Shown here: in pieces, positions 1 to 8,734 of the stretch
How the letters are laid out: the number at the start of each line of letters is the position of its first letter
How positions within the stretch are numbered: the first letter of the stretch is position 1
Source: OFTM10 sp964196195
GTDB lineage: Bacteria; Actinomycetota; Acidimicrobiia; Acidimicrobiales; Aldehydirespiratoraceae
Reading direction: 5' to 3'
Assembly (NCBI GenBank): GCA_964196195.1
Contig: CAXMSE010000055.1
Location: forward strand, 7,706-71,705
DNA: 64,000 nt
The notes under the pieces: model-generated
Database searches by the model: none
Seen by the model: only the letters and a program-made list of their open reading frames with translations
What the model was told of the DNA's origin: nothing
Translations under genes and position numbers: made by a program

Positions 1-18
1 GCAATTCAAACCGATCAG

Positions 19-252
19 GTGGAATGGCAGCTGCGTGCTGCGTGTCGGGGCCCACAGGCAATCGTGTTCTTCCCACCCACCCAGCCCGAGCGCCGCGACG
101 AGAAACGTTTCCGCGAAGACAGCGCCAAAGCGATCTGTGTGGACTGTTCGGTGCGCGACCACTGCCTCTCCTATGCCCTGTCGATCCGCGAGCAGCACGG
201 GATCTGGGGTGGCCTCAGCGAGGCGGAGCGCCGCGAGCTCAACTCCTGCTGA
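19..252 (+). CDS. WhiB-family iron-sulfur transcription factor
   Basis: WhiB-like regulators are small actinobacterial proteins that bind a 4Fe-4S cluster, often partner a sigma factor, and act in redox or developmental gene control. The 77-residue product shows the four cluster cysteines (C9, C40, C43, C49, the last three as C-x2-C-x5-C) and the GIWGG turn at residues 61-65, followed by a short acidic/basic tail. A fifth cysteine ends the protein. The GTG at 19 is the first in-frame start, but the frame is open to the left edge, so the true start could lie outside the window. The WhiB subclass cannot be assigned from these data. Confidence 0.9.
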   Translation: MEWQLRAACRGPQAIVFFPPTQPERRDEKRFREDSAKAICVDCSVRDHCLSYALSIREQHGIWGGLSEAERRELNSC

Positions 253-276
253 GCCGTCGCCCATTCGGGTGGCGGC
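253..276 (+). terminator. Hairpin filling the whiB/selB convergent gap
   Basis: A 10-bp stem (arms 253-262 and 267-276, two G-U pairs) with an ATTC loop exactly fills the 26 bp between the whiB and selB stop codons. It pairs better as whiB RNA than as selB RNA, where the two G-U pairs become mismatches. There is no T tract, as is common for actinobacterial terminators. Its role is inferred. Confidence 0.5.
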
Positions 277-278
277 GA

Positions 279-1997
279 TCAGATCTCGGGTAAGCGGGGG
301 CCACCGATCCTCAGATCGCCCCGGCGTCGGGTGACGCCGGTGCTGTCGAGATGAGTGATGAGGGGGATGGCGAACTTGCGGGTGGTAGCCCACGCGTCGC
401 GGGCCTCGGCCACGGTGATCCCATCGGTCTGGCTTTTCAAGAGTTGGGCCACCACGCGGGCAGCATCGTCGATAGCGGTGGCCGCGAAATACACGCCGCC
501 CTGCTCCACGACGTCCCCCCGGCGCACGAGTTCACGAAGTTCGGCCCGGTCTATGCCCTCGGGGTCGGGGGGTGAGAACGGATTGGCCGCGAGTTGATCC
601 ACAAAGGAGTGGCCGGCGAGGGGGTCGGCCGCGGCCGCCGGTCGGGCGTGGCCCCCTTCGATGGTCACCGCGTCGAGGGTGTCGAGGACGGCTCTCTCGA
701 ACTCGTCGAGACCGGCGATGTCGAGCCCCAAGGCATCGGCATCACGAACCGCGTCGGCGAGCCGCTCTTCGGCCGCGTGGAGGGCGTCGGGATCGACAAC
801 CCATCTCCCGACATGAGGCTGGTGCCGCTCACCCGTGAGCCGTTCGAGCTGCTCGACCTCCACGCGACCACGCTCGGCGACGATACGTTCCACGCGCTTG
901 TCGGGCTTGGCCTTGGAAGCGGCGATGATCGGGTCGACGTCGAGGATCTCACCCCCGCCGAGGGTGACCCCCTGGCCGGACTCGCGAAGTATGAAGCGGT
1001 CGCCGAGCACCAGAGGCAGACCGGCCGGGAGATGAAGTCTCACCGCGCCGCTGCGTCCGGGCTCGATCGTGTCGGGACCGAGCACGCGCATCTGTACCGG
1101 ATGCTCCCCCGAGCCGATGTAGGCGACGTGAGCTCCGCGCCTGCTAACCGCCCGATCGAGGGAGTCGAGCACGTTCAACGAGCCGTCCACGCGGCTGGTG
1201 ATGTGCCACTGGTCGGCGCGAATCAACACGTCGCCCCGCTTCAGCTCATCATGGCTCACCCCGGAGAGGTTGGCTGCAACCCGGTTGCCCGGGCCGACCT
1301 TGGTGCGGTTGGCGTGGAGGCTCTGCAGAGCCCGGACTCTCACGGAGTGTTGGCCGGGAACAACCTCGAGTTCGTCGTCGACGCGGATCATCCCACCTGT
1401 GAGGGTGCCGGTGACCACGGTGCCGGCGCCCTTGGCGGCGAATACCCGGTCGATCCACAGGCGGGGACGCTTCCGATCGATCGCGGTGGGTGTGATCTCC
1501 AACAAGGTGTCGAGAGCGTTGGCGATGTCGTCGACCCCCACACCGTCGACGGCGTCGACGCCGACGATCGGGGCATCAGCGAGGAAGGTGCTTGCCACCC
1601 GGTCGCTGATCTCGAGCATGGCGAGCTCGACCAGCTCCTCGTCGGCCTGGCCGATCTTGGTCAAAGCGATGAGTCCGTGCTCGATTCCGAGCAGGGAGAG
1701 GATCCGCAGGTGCTCCTCGGATTGGGGTTTCCAACCTTCGGGTGCGGCGACGACAAAGAGGCAGGCATCGACGCCACCCACGCCGGCGAGCATGTTCTTC
1801 AAGAAACGCACGTGTCCGGGCACGTCGATGAACGACACTCCGCGGCCCGAAGGTAGTTTCATTCCTGCGAAGCCGAGGTCGATGGTGAGTCCCCTGGCTT
1901 TCTCCTCGGCCAGGCGATCGGGGTCGGTGCCGGTGAGGGCGGTTATGAGGGTCGACTTGCCGTGATCCACGTGGCCCGCGGTGGCGACGACGTGCAT
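279..1997 (-). CDS. selB: Selenocysteine-specific elongation factor SelB
   Basis: SelB is the GTPase that delivers Sec-tRNA(Sec) to UGA codons followed by a SECIS hairpin. The 572-residue protein starts directly with the GTP-binding domain: P-loop GHVDHGKS at residues 8-15, switch region RGLTIDLGF near 35-43, and G3 motif DVPGH at 58-62. EF-Tu-like beta-barrel domains follow, then a C-terminal winged-helix region for SECIS RNA binding. Its ATG overlaps the selA stop by one base (ATGA), indicating translational coupling. Length is close to the usual 600 or so residues. The partner tRNA(Sec) is encoded at 17858-17953. Confidence 0.95.
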   Translation of the reverse strand: MHVVATAGHVDHGKSTLITALTGTDPDRLAEEKARGLTIDLGFAGMKLPSGRGVSFIDVPGHVRFLKNMLAGVGGVDACLFVVAAPEGWKPQSEEHLRILSLLGIEHGLIALTKIGQADEELVELAMLEISDRVASTFLADAPIVGVDAVDGVGVDDIANALDTLLEITPTAIDRKRPRLWIDRVFAAKGAGTVVTGTLTGGMIRVDDELEVVPGQHSVRVRALQSLHANRTKVGPGNRVAANLSGVSHDELKRGDVLIRADQWHITSRVDGSLNVLDSLDRAVSRRGAHVAYIGSGEHPVQMRVLGPDTIEPGRSGAVRLHLPAGLPLVLGDRFILRESGQGVTLGGGEILDVDPIIAASKAKPDKRVERIVAERGRVEVEQLERLTGERHQPHVGRWVVDPDALHAAEERLADAVRDADALGLDIAGLDEFERAVLDTLDAVTIEGGHARPAAAADPLAGHSFVDQLAANPFSPPDPEGIDRAELRELVRRGDVVEQGGVYFAATAIDDAARVVAQLLKSQTDGITVAEARDAWATTRKFAIPLITHLDSTGVTRRRGDLRIGGPRLPEI

Positions 1998-3259
1998 CAG
2001 CCGAGTGCCGTCAGCGCGGCTGCCACTTCGGCATCGTCATCGGGGTGAACGGTCCTCAAGTCGATGATGGTGTCGCCGTCGACCACCCGAGCGATCAGGG
2101 GCCGCTCGCGATCTCGGAGTTCGGCGCGCCGGTCGCCGGGAACGCGAACCCCCACGGAGGGAATCTCGACGCCGGGAAGGGTGCCGCCGCCCGGCGTGGA
2201 CCGGGTGTCGGTGGGCTCACCCGCGCTCAAGGCTTCGGCCCGGCCGCTCAGTGCATCGACCGAGAGCGAGGCCATGCGCCAGAACGGGATGGCCTGGCCG
2301 TCTTCCTCGAGATAGGCGAGGGCCGTGGCCTGTAACGCCCCGAGCACCAATCCGCCGGGTCTCAGGGCGCGTGCGAGTGGGTGGCGGGCACAGCGCGCCA
2401 CGAGTTCGGCATGGCCGGCGATGATCCCGGCTTGGGGTCCGCCGAAGAGCTTGTCGCCGGAGAAGGTGACCAGTCCCGCTCCCGCGTCGAGGGTCTGGCG
2501 GGCGGCGGGCTCGTCGGCCAACCATCCCGGGGGTCCACCCTCGAGCCAGGGGCATCGGCTGTCGAGCAGCCCGGATCCGATGTCGGCCACCAGAGGGACT
2601 CCAAGATCGGCCAACTCCGCCGTTCGGGGGGCCTCGGTGAACCCGATGATCCGATAGTTCGACTGGTGGACCTGGAGCACGATGCCTATGTCGTTTTCGG
2701 GGTCGGTAACGGCCCGTTCGAAGTCGGCTCGGCGAGTGCGGTTGGTGGTGCCGACCTCCACCAGTCGAGCGCCGGAGCGGTCCATCACCTCCGGCACCCG
2801 GAAACCGCCACCGATTTCCACCAACTCGCTGCGAGACACCACCACGTCGCGGCCATCCGCCAAACCGGCCAGCACGAGAAGGACCGCGGCTGCACAGTTG
2901 TTGACGACGATCGCGGCCTCGGCCCCACACGCCCGCGCGATGAGCGCGCCTGCAGTGGCCATGCGTGACCCTCGTTCGCCGGTGGTGAGGTCGAGTTCGA
3001 GGTTGGTATAGCTGGCGGCCTGCTCGAAGCCCATCGGCGCGCGCCCGAGGTTGGTGTGGAGCAGGGTGCCCGTTCCGTTGATGACCGGGCGGAGAGTGCG
3101 GCGGGCCATGGCGCTGGCAATTCGGCGCGCAGCCTCGGGATCACCGGTGGCGATAGCGGCTCGTGCTGCCTCGACCAGCATCGGATGGGGGAGGCCGACG
3201 TCGGCGATCGAGCGGGCCAGCTTGTCGACGGACGGTGGGCGGTCGGCGGGTGTGGTCAC
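1997..3259 (-). CDS. selA: L-seryl-tRNA(Sec) selenium transferase SelA
   Basis: SelA is a PLP enzyme that converts Ser-tRNA(Sec) to Sec-tRNA(Sec) with selenophosphate. The 420-residue product shows the PLP-lysine motif FSGDKLFGGPQAG with K270 as the Schiff-base residue, and the upstream NNCAAAVLL region typical of bacterial SelA. It starts at GTG (3259), 7 bp after the stop of an upstream phosphotransferase gene and one base overlapping selB, so the three genes look like one transcript. selD, which supplies selenophosphate, is not in the window. Confidence 0.95.
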   Translation of the reverse strand: MTTPADRPPSVDKLARSIADVGLPHPMLVEAARAAIATGDPEAARRIASAMARRTLRPVINGTGTLLHTNLGRAPMGFEQAASYTNLELDLTTGERGSRMATAGALIARACGAEAAIVVNNCAAAVLLVLAGLADGRDVVVSRSELVEIGGGFRVPEVMDRSGARLVEVGTTNRTRRADFERAVTDPENDIGIVLQVHQSNYRIIGFTEAPRTAELADLGVPLVADIGSGLLDSRCPWLEGGPPGWLADEPAARQTLDAGAGLVTFSGDKLFGGPQAGIIAGHAELVARCARHPLARALRPGGLVLGALQATALAYLEEDGQAIPFWRMASLSVDALSGRAEALSAGEPTDTRSTPGGGTLPGVEIPSVGVRVPGDRRAELRDRERPLIARVVDGDTIIDLRTVHPDDDAEVAAALTALG

Positions 3260-3266
3260 GGTCGGA

Positions 3267-4313
3267 TCAGCCTAGGTGGTCCGCTGTGGCGGTGATCCCG
3301 CGGATCGCGTTGAGGCGCAGAAACTCCGCCCCTCGCTCACTGCCCGGCGCCACCACGGCCAGGGCGCTCACCGGATTGGGGAGGTTGACGATGTGGCCGA
3401 GTCGGTAGTCGTGTTCGAGCTGTGAACGGCTGTAGGCCCCGACCCCTCGTCGGTGGAGGCCGGTGAGGTAGCGGTCGAGGAGGTCGGGCTCGAGGCGACG
3501 CCTGGCTTCGATGCTCAGTGAGCCGGCACAGAAGAAGGCAACGTCGTAAGCCCCCCGGCTGTGGGTAGCGAGCTGGAAGTCGAGCAGCACGGCGTGATCG
3601 GTTGCGAACCGTGTGTTGTCGAGTCGGGCGTCGCCGTGCACGAGCGTTCGCGGGCCTGAGCGGAACTCGGTGAGTGCGGACTCGAACCGGCTCCGTGCCG
3701 AGAGGGCTGATTGCCAGACGTCGTCGGCGATTGCCCCTTCCAGACGTTCGACACAGGTCTCCCAGGTGGCGTCAAAGATCTCTCCGTAGCCCGCCACCTC
3801 CGCACTCGATGCGTCGGGGAGCCAATCGAGTTCGGCGAGGCGCGGATCATCCCACCAGGCCGCATGCCATGCGGCGAGTGCATCCACCACCATGTGGGCC
3901 TGCCGGTCGGTGGCCCCGTCGAGTTGGTCACCGGTGTCGAGCTCGCCCAGATCATCGAGCAGCAGGCAGCCCCGGCCGGCATCGTCGTCCCAGAATTGAG
4001 CCAGGCAGCGCGGTGCGGGTGCGTGCTCCCACGGTCGCAGATCTCGATACACACCGGCCTCGCGCCGGTCGTAGCCGAAGTGCTGCACGATCCATTCGTT
4101 GGCTGGCTCGCTGGTGGGCAACTTGGCCACGATCGACAGGGGACCGGCCACTCGATCCGGCCAAGTCAGACGGACCCGAACGAGGGTTCCGAGGAAGCCG
4201 TGGCCGGCCACCAGTGGCTCGACGATCACTTCGACGGGGTCGACCCCGACGACTCCTGCGGCGGTCAGAGCGGCGCCGACATTGGTCGCGGTGAGATCTG
4301 CTGCGGTTCGCAT
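3267..4313 (-). CDS. APH-fold phosphotransferase, first gene of the sel operon
   Basis: This 348-residue protein has the kinase-like fold of aminoglycoside phosphotransferases and the EcKinase/DUF227 group. A putative ATP-binding lysine lies at K64 (IVAKL). The catalytic loop reads HGDARLDN (H226, D228, N233) and the metal-binding Asp lies in LLDFQLA (D245). The substrate cannot be told from sequence; small alcohols, amino sugars or acyl-type substrates are all possible. It precedes selA by 7 bp in the same direction and diverges from fxsA with only 13 bp between start codons. Whether it has any role in selenium metabolism is unknown. Confidence 0.8.
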   Translation of the reverse strand: MRTAADLTATNVGAALTAAGVVGVDPVEVIVEPLVAGHGFLGTLVRVRLTWPDRVAGPLSIVAKLPTSEPANEWIVQHFGYDRREAGVYRDLRPWEHAPAPRCLAQFWDDDAGRGCLLLDDLGELDTGDQLDGATDRQAHMVVDALAAWHAAWWDDPRLAELDWLPDASSAEVAGYGEIFDATWETCVERLEGAIADDVWQSALSARSRFESALTEFRSGPRTLVHGDARLDNTRFATDHAVLLDFQLATHSRGAYDVAFFCAGSLSIEARRRLEPDLLDRYLTGLHRRGVGAYSRSQLEHDYRLGHIVNLPNPVSALAVVAPGSERGAEFLRLNAIRGITATADHLG

Positions 4314-4314
4314 C

Positions 4315-4320
4315 TACGAT
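4315..4320 (+). promoter_or_regulatory. -10 element (TACGAT) for leaderless fxsA
   Basis: TACGAT lies 6 nt before the GTG at 4327, the spacing expected when transcription starts at the first base of the start codon. No Shine-Dalgarno sequence is present. Confidence 0.6.
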
Positions 4321-4326
4321 GAGTCC

Positions 4327-4830
4327 GTGTTCGGACTGCTGGTCATCTTGTTTCTCGCCCTCCCGATCGTGGAGATCTACATCATTGTGCAGGTGGGCAG
4401 CATCGTGGGGGGCTGGAACACGATCGGGCTGATGATCCTGATCAGCGTCATCGGCGCCTGGATGGTGAGGCGGGAGGGCCTCAGCATTATCGCCAAGGTG
4501 CAGCGCCAACTCGTCGAGGGTTCGCTCCCCACCAAGCAACTGGTTGATGGGCTACTTGTCGCGTTTGCGGGCGCCTTGATGCTCACGCCGGGATTTCTCA
4601 CCGATGCCATCGGCTTGCTGCTGCTCTTGCCCCCAACCCGGGTCATTGCCCGAACCGCGCTGATCGCCCGATTCCGCAACCGGGTTCAGGACCGAGGAGC
4701 CTTCTCGGGGCCTCCTCCCGGTTTCGGTGCCAGGCCACCCGGATCCGATCACCAGGTCCACGACGTCGGTGAAGCCGACTACTCGCGGTCAGATGATTCA
4801 CCGGATTCGCCCGTCGAACTCGGGCCCTGA
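4327..4830 (+). CDS. fxsA: FxsA-family membrane protein
   Basis: FxsA proteins are small cytoplasmic-membrane proteins named for suppressing phage F exclusion of T7 in E. coli; their normal role is unclear. The 167-residue product has the family layout: a short N-terminal membrane segment (LLVILFLALPIVEIYIIV), a second hydrophobic stretch near WNTIGLMILISVIGAWMV, the conserved LVDGLLVAFAGALMLTPGF region and LLLLLPPTR, then a polar Pro/Gly-rich tail. The GTG at 4327 is chosen because the FxsA homology begins there and a TACGAT -10 element sits 6 nt upstream. An earlier in-frame ATG would overlap the divergent kinase gene. Confidence 0.9.
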   Translation: MFGLLVILFLALPIVEIYIIVQVGSIVGGWNTIGLMILISVIGAWMVRREGLSIIAKVQRQLVEGSLPTKQLVDGLLVAFAGALMLTPGFLTDAIGLLLLLPPTRVIARTALIARFRNRVQDRGAFSGPPPGFGARPPGSDHQVHDVGEADYSRSDDSPDSPVELGP

Positions 4831-4831
4831 T

Positions 4832-6388
4832 TCAGGACTGCGCGGCCACGAGCTCGCTGAGACGGCGCCCCTCGATGGGCGGCGAGAACAGGTAGCCCTG
4901 GGCATACCTGCACCCCAGCTCCCGCACGGCCCTGAGGTCGTCTTCGGTCTCCACTCCGACCGCGCACACATCGATACCGCGGTCGATGATCGCACCGGTC
5001 ACCAGCTCGGCTCGGGCGCGTCCCCGCTCGCCATGGATGCCGTGCACCAGGCGCTTGTCGAGCTTCACCAGGTCGACGCTGGCGCCGGCGATCAACTCCA
5101 ACTCGTTGGCGCCGAGGTATTGGTCGATGACCACACAGACCCCGAGGGCACGTAGTTGGGTGATGAGCCGGACACCTGCCCCCTTCTCGGCCAGCACTTC
5201 TGGGTGTATCTCGAGGTGGACGTGCTCGGCGGGAAGCTCGGCGTTGTGGAGGGTGCGGGCCAGGTTGAGAGGGAAACGACTGTCGAGCAGGCGACGATCC
5301 GACACGTTGACCGATACGAATATCGGATCATCGGTGACGTCGGGCAGGATGCGAATCGTGTTGGCGGCACGGCGCAGCACGGTCTCTTCGATGCGGCGGA
5401 TGAGGCCGCTGTCCTCGGCCGCTCCAATCAGCTCGCGAGGATCGAGGTGGCGGCCGTCTTCTCCGACGATTCGCAACAGGGCTTCGCAACCCACGATCCG
5501 GTCGGTATGGAGATCCACGATCGGTTGGTAGTGAACCTCGATCGCGTCGTCATCGAGTGCCCGGCGCAGGTGCTGGTCGACGTCGTTGCGTCGCTCGGCG
5601 CGTGTGCGCAGCGCCTCGTCGAAGAGTTCGCAACGATCGCGGCCCAGTCCCTTGGCTTGGTAGAGGGCGGTTTCTGCTTCCTGGACGAGGTCCTCGGCCC
5701 CACGGTCGGCTCGACCGACGGCGATCCCCACCGAGACGGTCAGCCCGTTGAGCGGACTGTCGACGGGGACATCCAGGCTGACGGTGCGGAAGCGTTCGGC
5801 GAGGTTGGCCGCTTCGGCGACGCCGAGAACATCGGGGCACAGGATGGTGTACTCATCGCCCCCGAATCGGGTGAGTACATCGTGGGGACGGAGAACACCT
5901 GCGAGTTCGGTGCCCATGGCTCGCAGTGCATCGTCTCCGGCGTTGAAGCCGCGAGTGTCGTTGACTGTCTTGAACCGGTCGATGTCGATCGAGAACACCG
6001 CTACCGAATGCTTGCTCGTAGCCGACTCCTGAAGGGCGATCGTGAGCATCTCGAGGAGATAGTCGCGGCCGGGGAGTCCGGTGAGAGAGTCGAGGGTCAT
6101 GCTGTCGTCGGCATCGCCCATGAGGGCGGTCGCGCCGGACTCATTGCCCATGATCACGATCCGAACAGGGCGATCGGGGGCCCCTTCGCTCGTGACACGA
6201 GCGAGCACCGTTGTGCTGAATCCAGTCGAACGGTGTTCGGCCAGCCTCAACATGGTGGTTACCGCTACGGCATCGTCGGGGTGCAGGCCTAGGGGAAGAC
6301 CGAGTGAGGTGAGCCGGTCGTCGATGGAGCCGTGGTCGCCGTCGCGGACCCGGGAGGCCGCGGCCACCCTTCGATTCCACGATGTCAT
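4832..6388 (-). CDS. GGDEF-EAL protein with PAS-like N-terminus; EAL half degenerate
   Basis: This 518-residue protein pairs a diguanylate cyclase-type GGDEF domain with an EAL domain. Residues about 25-85 resemble a PAS sensor. The GGDEF active site is GGDEY (176-180), preceded at the correct distance by an inhibitory RxxD site (R167-D170), so c-di-GMP synthesis with product inhibition is plausible. In the EAL domain, E302-A-L and N361 are present, but the DDFGTG motif reads DQYLGA (422-427) and the AEGVE motif reads AVGVE (476-480), so phosphodiesterase activity is doubtful. It may be a cyclase with a c-di-GMP-sensing EAL domain. Its stop lies one base from the fxsA stop. Confidence 0.9.
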   Translation of the reverse strand: MTSWNRRVAAASRVRDGDHGSIDDRLTSLGLPLGLHPDDAVAVTTMLRLAEHRSTGFSTTVLARVTSEGAPDRPVRIVIMGNESGATALMGDADDSMTLDSLTGLPGRDYLLEMLTIALQESATSKHSVAVFSIDIDRFKTVNDTRGFNAGDDALRAMGTELAGVLRPHDVLTRFGGDEYTILCPDVLGVAEAANLAERFRTVSLDVPVDSPLNGLTVSVGIAVGRADRGAEDLVQEAETALYQAKGLGRDRCELFDEALRTRAERRNDVDQHLRRALDDDAIEVHYQPIVDLHTDRIVGCEALLRIVGEDGRHLDPRELIGAAEDSGLIRRIEETVLRRAANTIRILPDVTDDPIFVSVNVSDRRLLDSRFPLNLARTLHNAELPAEHVHLEIHPEVLAEKGAGVRLITQLRALGVCVVIDQYLGANELELIAGASVDLVKLDKRLVHGIHGERGRARAELVTGAIIDRGIDVCAVGVETEDDLRAVRELGCRYAQGYLFSPPIEGRRLSELVAAQS

Positions 6389-6453
6389 CGGGTGTGCCTA
6401 CCCGTTGTGTGAACCATCCTTCCCAATCGACAGATCGACCGGAAAAGTTGAGG

Positions 6454-7366
6454 TCAGGCGATGCTTTCGGCGTCGAGGGCATCGAGAGCGGCCATCGCCG
6501 CGTCGAGCATTCGAGCACTGCAGCCGGCCGGTTCGCCGATATCGCCGCCTCCCGAGATGACCGATTCGATCGGCACCCTGCCCAACAGTGGCGCACCGAC
6601 GTCGGCTGCCAACTGTTGGCCACCCCCTGCGCCGAAGAGGCGGTGAGCCGAGCCATTCGGGACGATGAACTCGGTCATGTTCTCGATCACGCCGACTATT
6701 CGCAGATAGTTCTTGCGGCCCATGTCGACCACCCGTGCCCCCACCTTCTGGGCGTTGAGCGCAGGCGTGGTGATCACCACCATCTCGGCTCGAGGGAGCA
6801 TCTTGGCGAGTCCCATCTGTACGTCGCCGGTGCCCGGAGGCCACATGAGCGCAGAGTCTTCCTTGCCGACCATGAAGCCCATCGAGACGACCTCGAGCCG
6901 GCCCTCGCCGATCTGGCGGGTGAGGGGCTCGATCTTGCCGTCGAAGGCCACGAGGTCGCCGGAGACTCCCAACATGCGAGGCACCGAAAATCCCCAGATG
7001 TCGGCGTCCATCACCCCGACGGCGTGGCCCTTGTGGGCAAGAGCGGCCGCGAGATTCGTGGTGACCGTTGACTTGCCGACGCCTCCCTTGCCCGAAGCGA
7101 TCATCAGGACCTTGGTGGTGGCCGGGATGGCTGTGTCGGGCGCGTCCTGGCTCACGTTGAACCGGGCCTTCCTTTTTGGATCTGGGCGCGCAGGGACAGC
7201 CCGAGGTGGTGAGGGCGATCTCAAGCCGGACGACGCCGTCGGGGTCGGCCTGGGCCGACTTCGCCATGCCGAGTTCGACGATGTCGCTCCCCAATTCGGG
7301 ATCAATCACCCCGCGCAGTAGCCCCATCACGTAGTCGTCGGATGGGGGAGCGGCGTGAGTGGCCAA
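6454..7366 (-). pseudogene. mrp: Disrupted mrp/apbC Fe-S cluster carrier ATPase
   Basis: Mrp/ApbC proteins carry iron-sulfur clusters; they join an N-terminal MIP18/DUF59 domain to a P-loop ATPase. Here the DUF59 part (start 7366, VIDPELGSDIVELGM through TTSGCP) and the ATPase part (IASGKGGVGKSTVTTNLAAAL onward, ending at 6454) lie in different frames. Adding one C after the Gly-Cys-Pro codons restores the family continuation LRAQIQK, after which roughly 30-35 codons of linker are absent. Inside the ATPase, SALMW runs straight into PPGTGD, so about 25-30 residues between them are missing. The usual CxxC pair is also not seen. Either the gene is decaying or the assembly is wrong here. Confidence 0.8.
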
Positions 7367-7487
7367 GGCGTCAGGTCACAGGTGCCATCGGGGTGGGGCT
7401 TTCGCCGGGGGAATTCCTACCGGTACACTCCTGTTTGAGGTTTGTAGCGGGTCCATCCCCGCGCCAGCACAGAGGAGCAATCTCACC

Positions 7488-7808
7488 GTGATAACTCTCA
7501 CCGACAGAGCTGCGTCGAAGGTAGGCGAACTCATCACCGCCGAAGGCGAAGAAGGACTGGCCCTGCGGGTCGCCGTCCGGCCGGGGGGATGCAGTGGCTT
7601 CTCCTACGAGATGTACTTCGATACCGATCGCTCCGCCGACGACGTCGCCGTCGACTACGACGGCATCGATGTCGTCGTCGATCAGTCTTCCGCCCAGCTG
7701 CTCGAGGGAGCCACCCTCGACTACAAGGACGGGCTCCAGGACGCAGGGTTCTCGATCGACAACCCCAGCGCCGAGCGCACTTGCGGCTGCGGCCAATCCT
7801 TCAGCTGA
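7488..7808 (+). CDS. HesB/IscA-type iron-sulfur insertion protein (ErpA-like)
   Basis: A-type carrier proteins hold and pass Fe-S clusters to apo-enzymes. The 106-residue product shows the three conserved cysteines: one in GGCSGF and the C-terminal pair in CGCGQSF. The GTG at 7488 gives the normal length and has a GAGGAG ribosome binding site about 12 nt upstream; an in-frame ATG at 7359 would add an unrelated 43 residues overlapping mrp. Its neighbour across the divergent gap is the Fe-S carrier gene mrp, so the pair is functionally coherent. Assignment to ErpA rather than IscA or SufA is by length and motif only. Confidence 0.92.
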   Translation: MITLTDRAASKVGELITAEGEEGLALRVAVRPGGCSGFSYEMYFDTDRSADDVAVDYDGIDVVVDQSSAQLLEGATLDYKDGLQDAGFSIDNPSAERTCGCGQSFS

Positions 7809-7835
7809 CAGAAGCGGCTCCTCGGGGTCGCTCAG

Positions 7836-8726
7836 TCAGAGCCTGCTGAGAGCGTCGGCGAGTTCGCTGCGATCCCACATCGTGTCGAGCCGCGCCAGCA
7901 GGGTGCCGTTGGCGTCGTTGACGAAGAGAGCCGGTTCGTAGGGGAGGCCCATCGCGGCGATCGTGGCGGTGGTATCGGGGAATGCTCCGGTGTCGAAATC
8001 GGACGGGTCGACGTAGACCTCGGCGTGGACGAAGTCGATGTCGTCGTGGCCCTTTGCTCCATCGATCAGCAGGTCGACCACCGGGCCACAGATGTCGGTC
8101 TGGCAGAAGCCGGGGGTGGCGACGATGAGGACGGTGGGGCGACCGTTGTCGATCACCTCGCTGAGATTGTGTTCGTGGAACGGGCACGGGATCGCGCGGG
8201 TACAGATCGGGGTGACGCCACGGGCGTCGTTGATGGTTGGCGTGTCGACCACGGGGAGGGTGTCGCCCACTTGGGGAATCGTGCCTGAGGCACGATCCAT
8301 CACGAGGAACGGGATCGAGGTGACGTCGAGATGATCGACGAGGGTGGCCACGTACTCGCCCGGCTCGGGGGCGGTGAACCGGATCGGATAGTAGGGCGTG
8401 ATGATGCCGTCGGATCGCAGGTCCACTGTTTCTGAGGCCACGGTGGTGTCGCCTAGGGTGATGGTGAAGGCGAGTTCGGCCGGCGCAAAATCGCGCATGA
8501 TGTCGATCTCGTCGCGCACCACGAATGTGATTCTCTGTTCGACCCCGGCCACCAGGGCTGCGGGGGAGCGGAAGCCATCGGGAAATGAGGGCACGAGGAA
8601 ACTGAGGTCGCTGCTGGCCACCGCTTGGGCTGGAGCGCTGTCGCCACCACAGGCCGCGAGGAGAGCTGCGCCCGACGGAACGGCTAGCGCGCCGAGAATG
8701 AACTTGCGACGATCTGGGCGAGTCAT
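7836..8726 (-). CDS. Tat-exported lipoprotein with a thioredoxin-like domain
   Basis: The 296-residue product starts with a twin-arginine-like leader (RPDRRKFILG) ending in a lipobox LAAC with C26 as the lipidation site. The middle (about 45-150) is a beta-rich domain. The C-terminal part resembles a thioredoxin or SCO-like fold, with TPGFCQTDICGP placing two cysteines four residues apart and a later YEPALFVNDANG strand. A role in extracytoplasmic redox or metal delivery is inferred; no substrate is identifiable. The ATG at 8726 is preferred over one 49 codons upstream because of the signal peptide and a TACGGT -10 element 8 nt upstream. Confidence 0.8.
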   Translation of the reverse strand: MTRPDRRKFILGALAVPSGAALLAACGGDSAPAQAVASSDLSFLVPSFPDGFRSPAALVAGVEQRITFVVRDEIDIMRDFAPAELAFTITLGDTTVASETVDLRSDGIITPYYPIRFTAPEPGEYVATLVDHLDVTSIPFLVMDRASGTIPQVGDTLPVVDTPTINDARGVTPICTRAIPCPFHEHNLSEVIDNGRPTVLIVATPGFCQTDICGPVVDLLIDGAKGHDDIDFVHAEVYVDPSDFDTGAFPDTTATIAAMGLPYEPALFVNDANGTLLARLDTMWDRSELADALSRL

Positions 8727-8734
8727 AGAGACCG

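Noticed and set aside
594..1856. Long open frame (420 codons) antisense to selB
   Set aside because: GC-rich third positions keep antisense frames open; the product has no family features and selB is unambiguous.
5156..6292. 378-codon frame antisense to the GGDEF-EAL gene
   Set aside because: Shadow of a well-supported gene; low-complexity, no motif.
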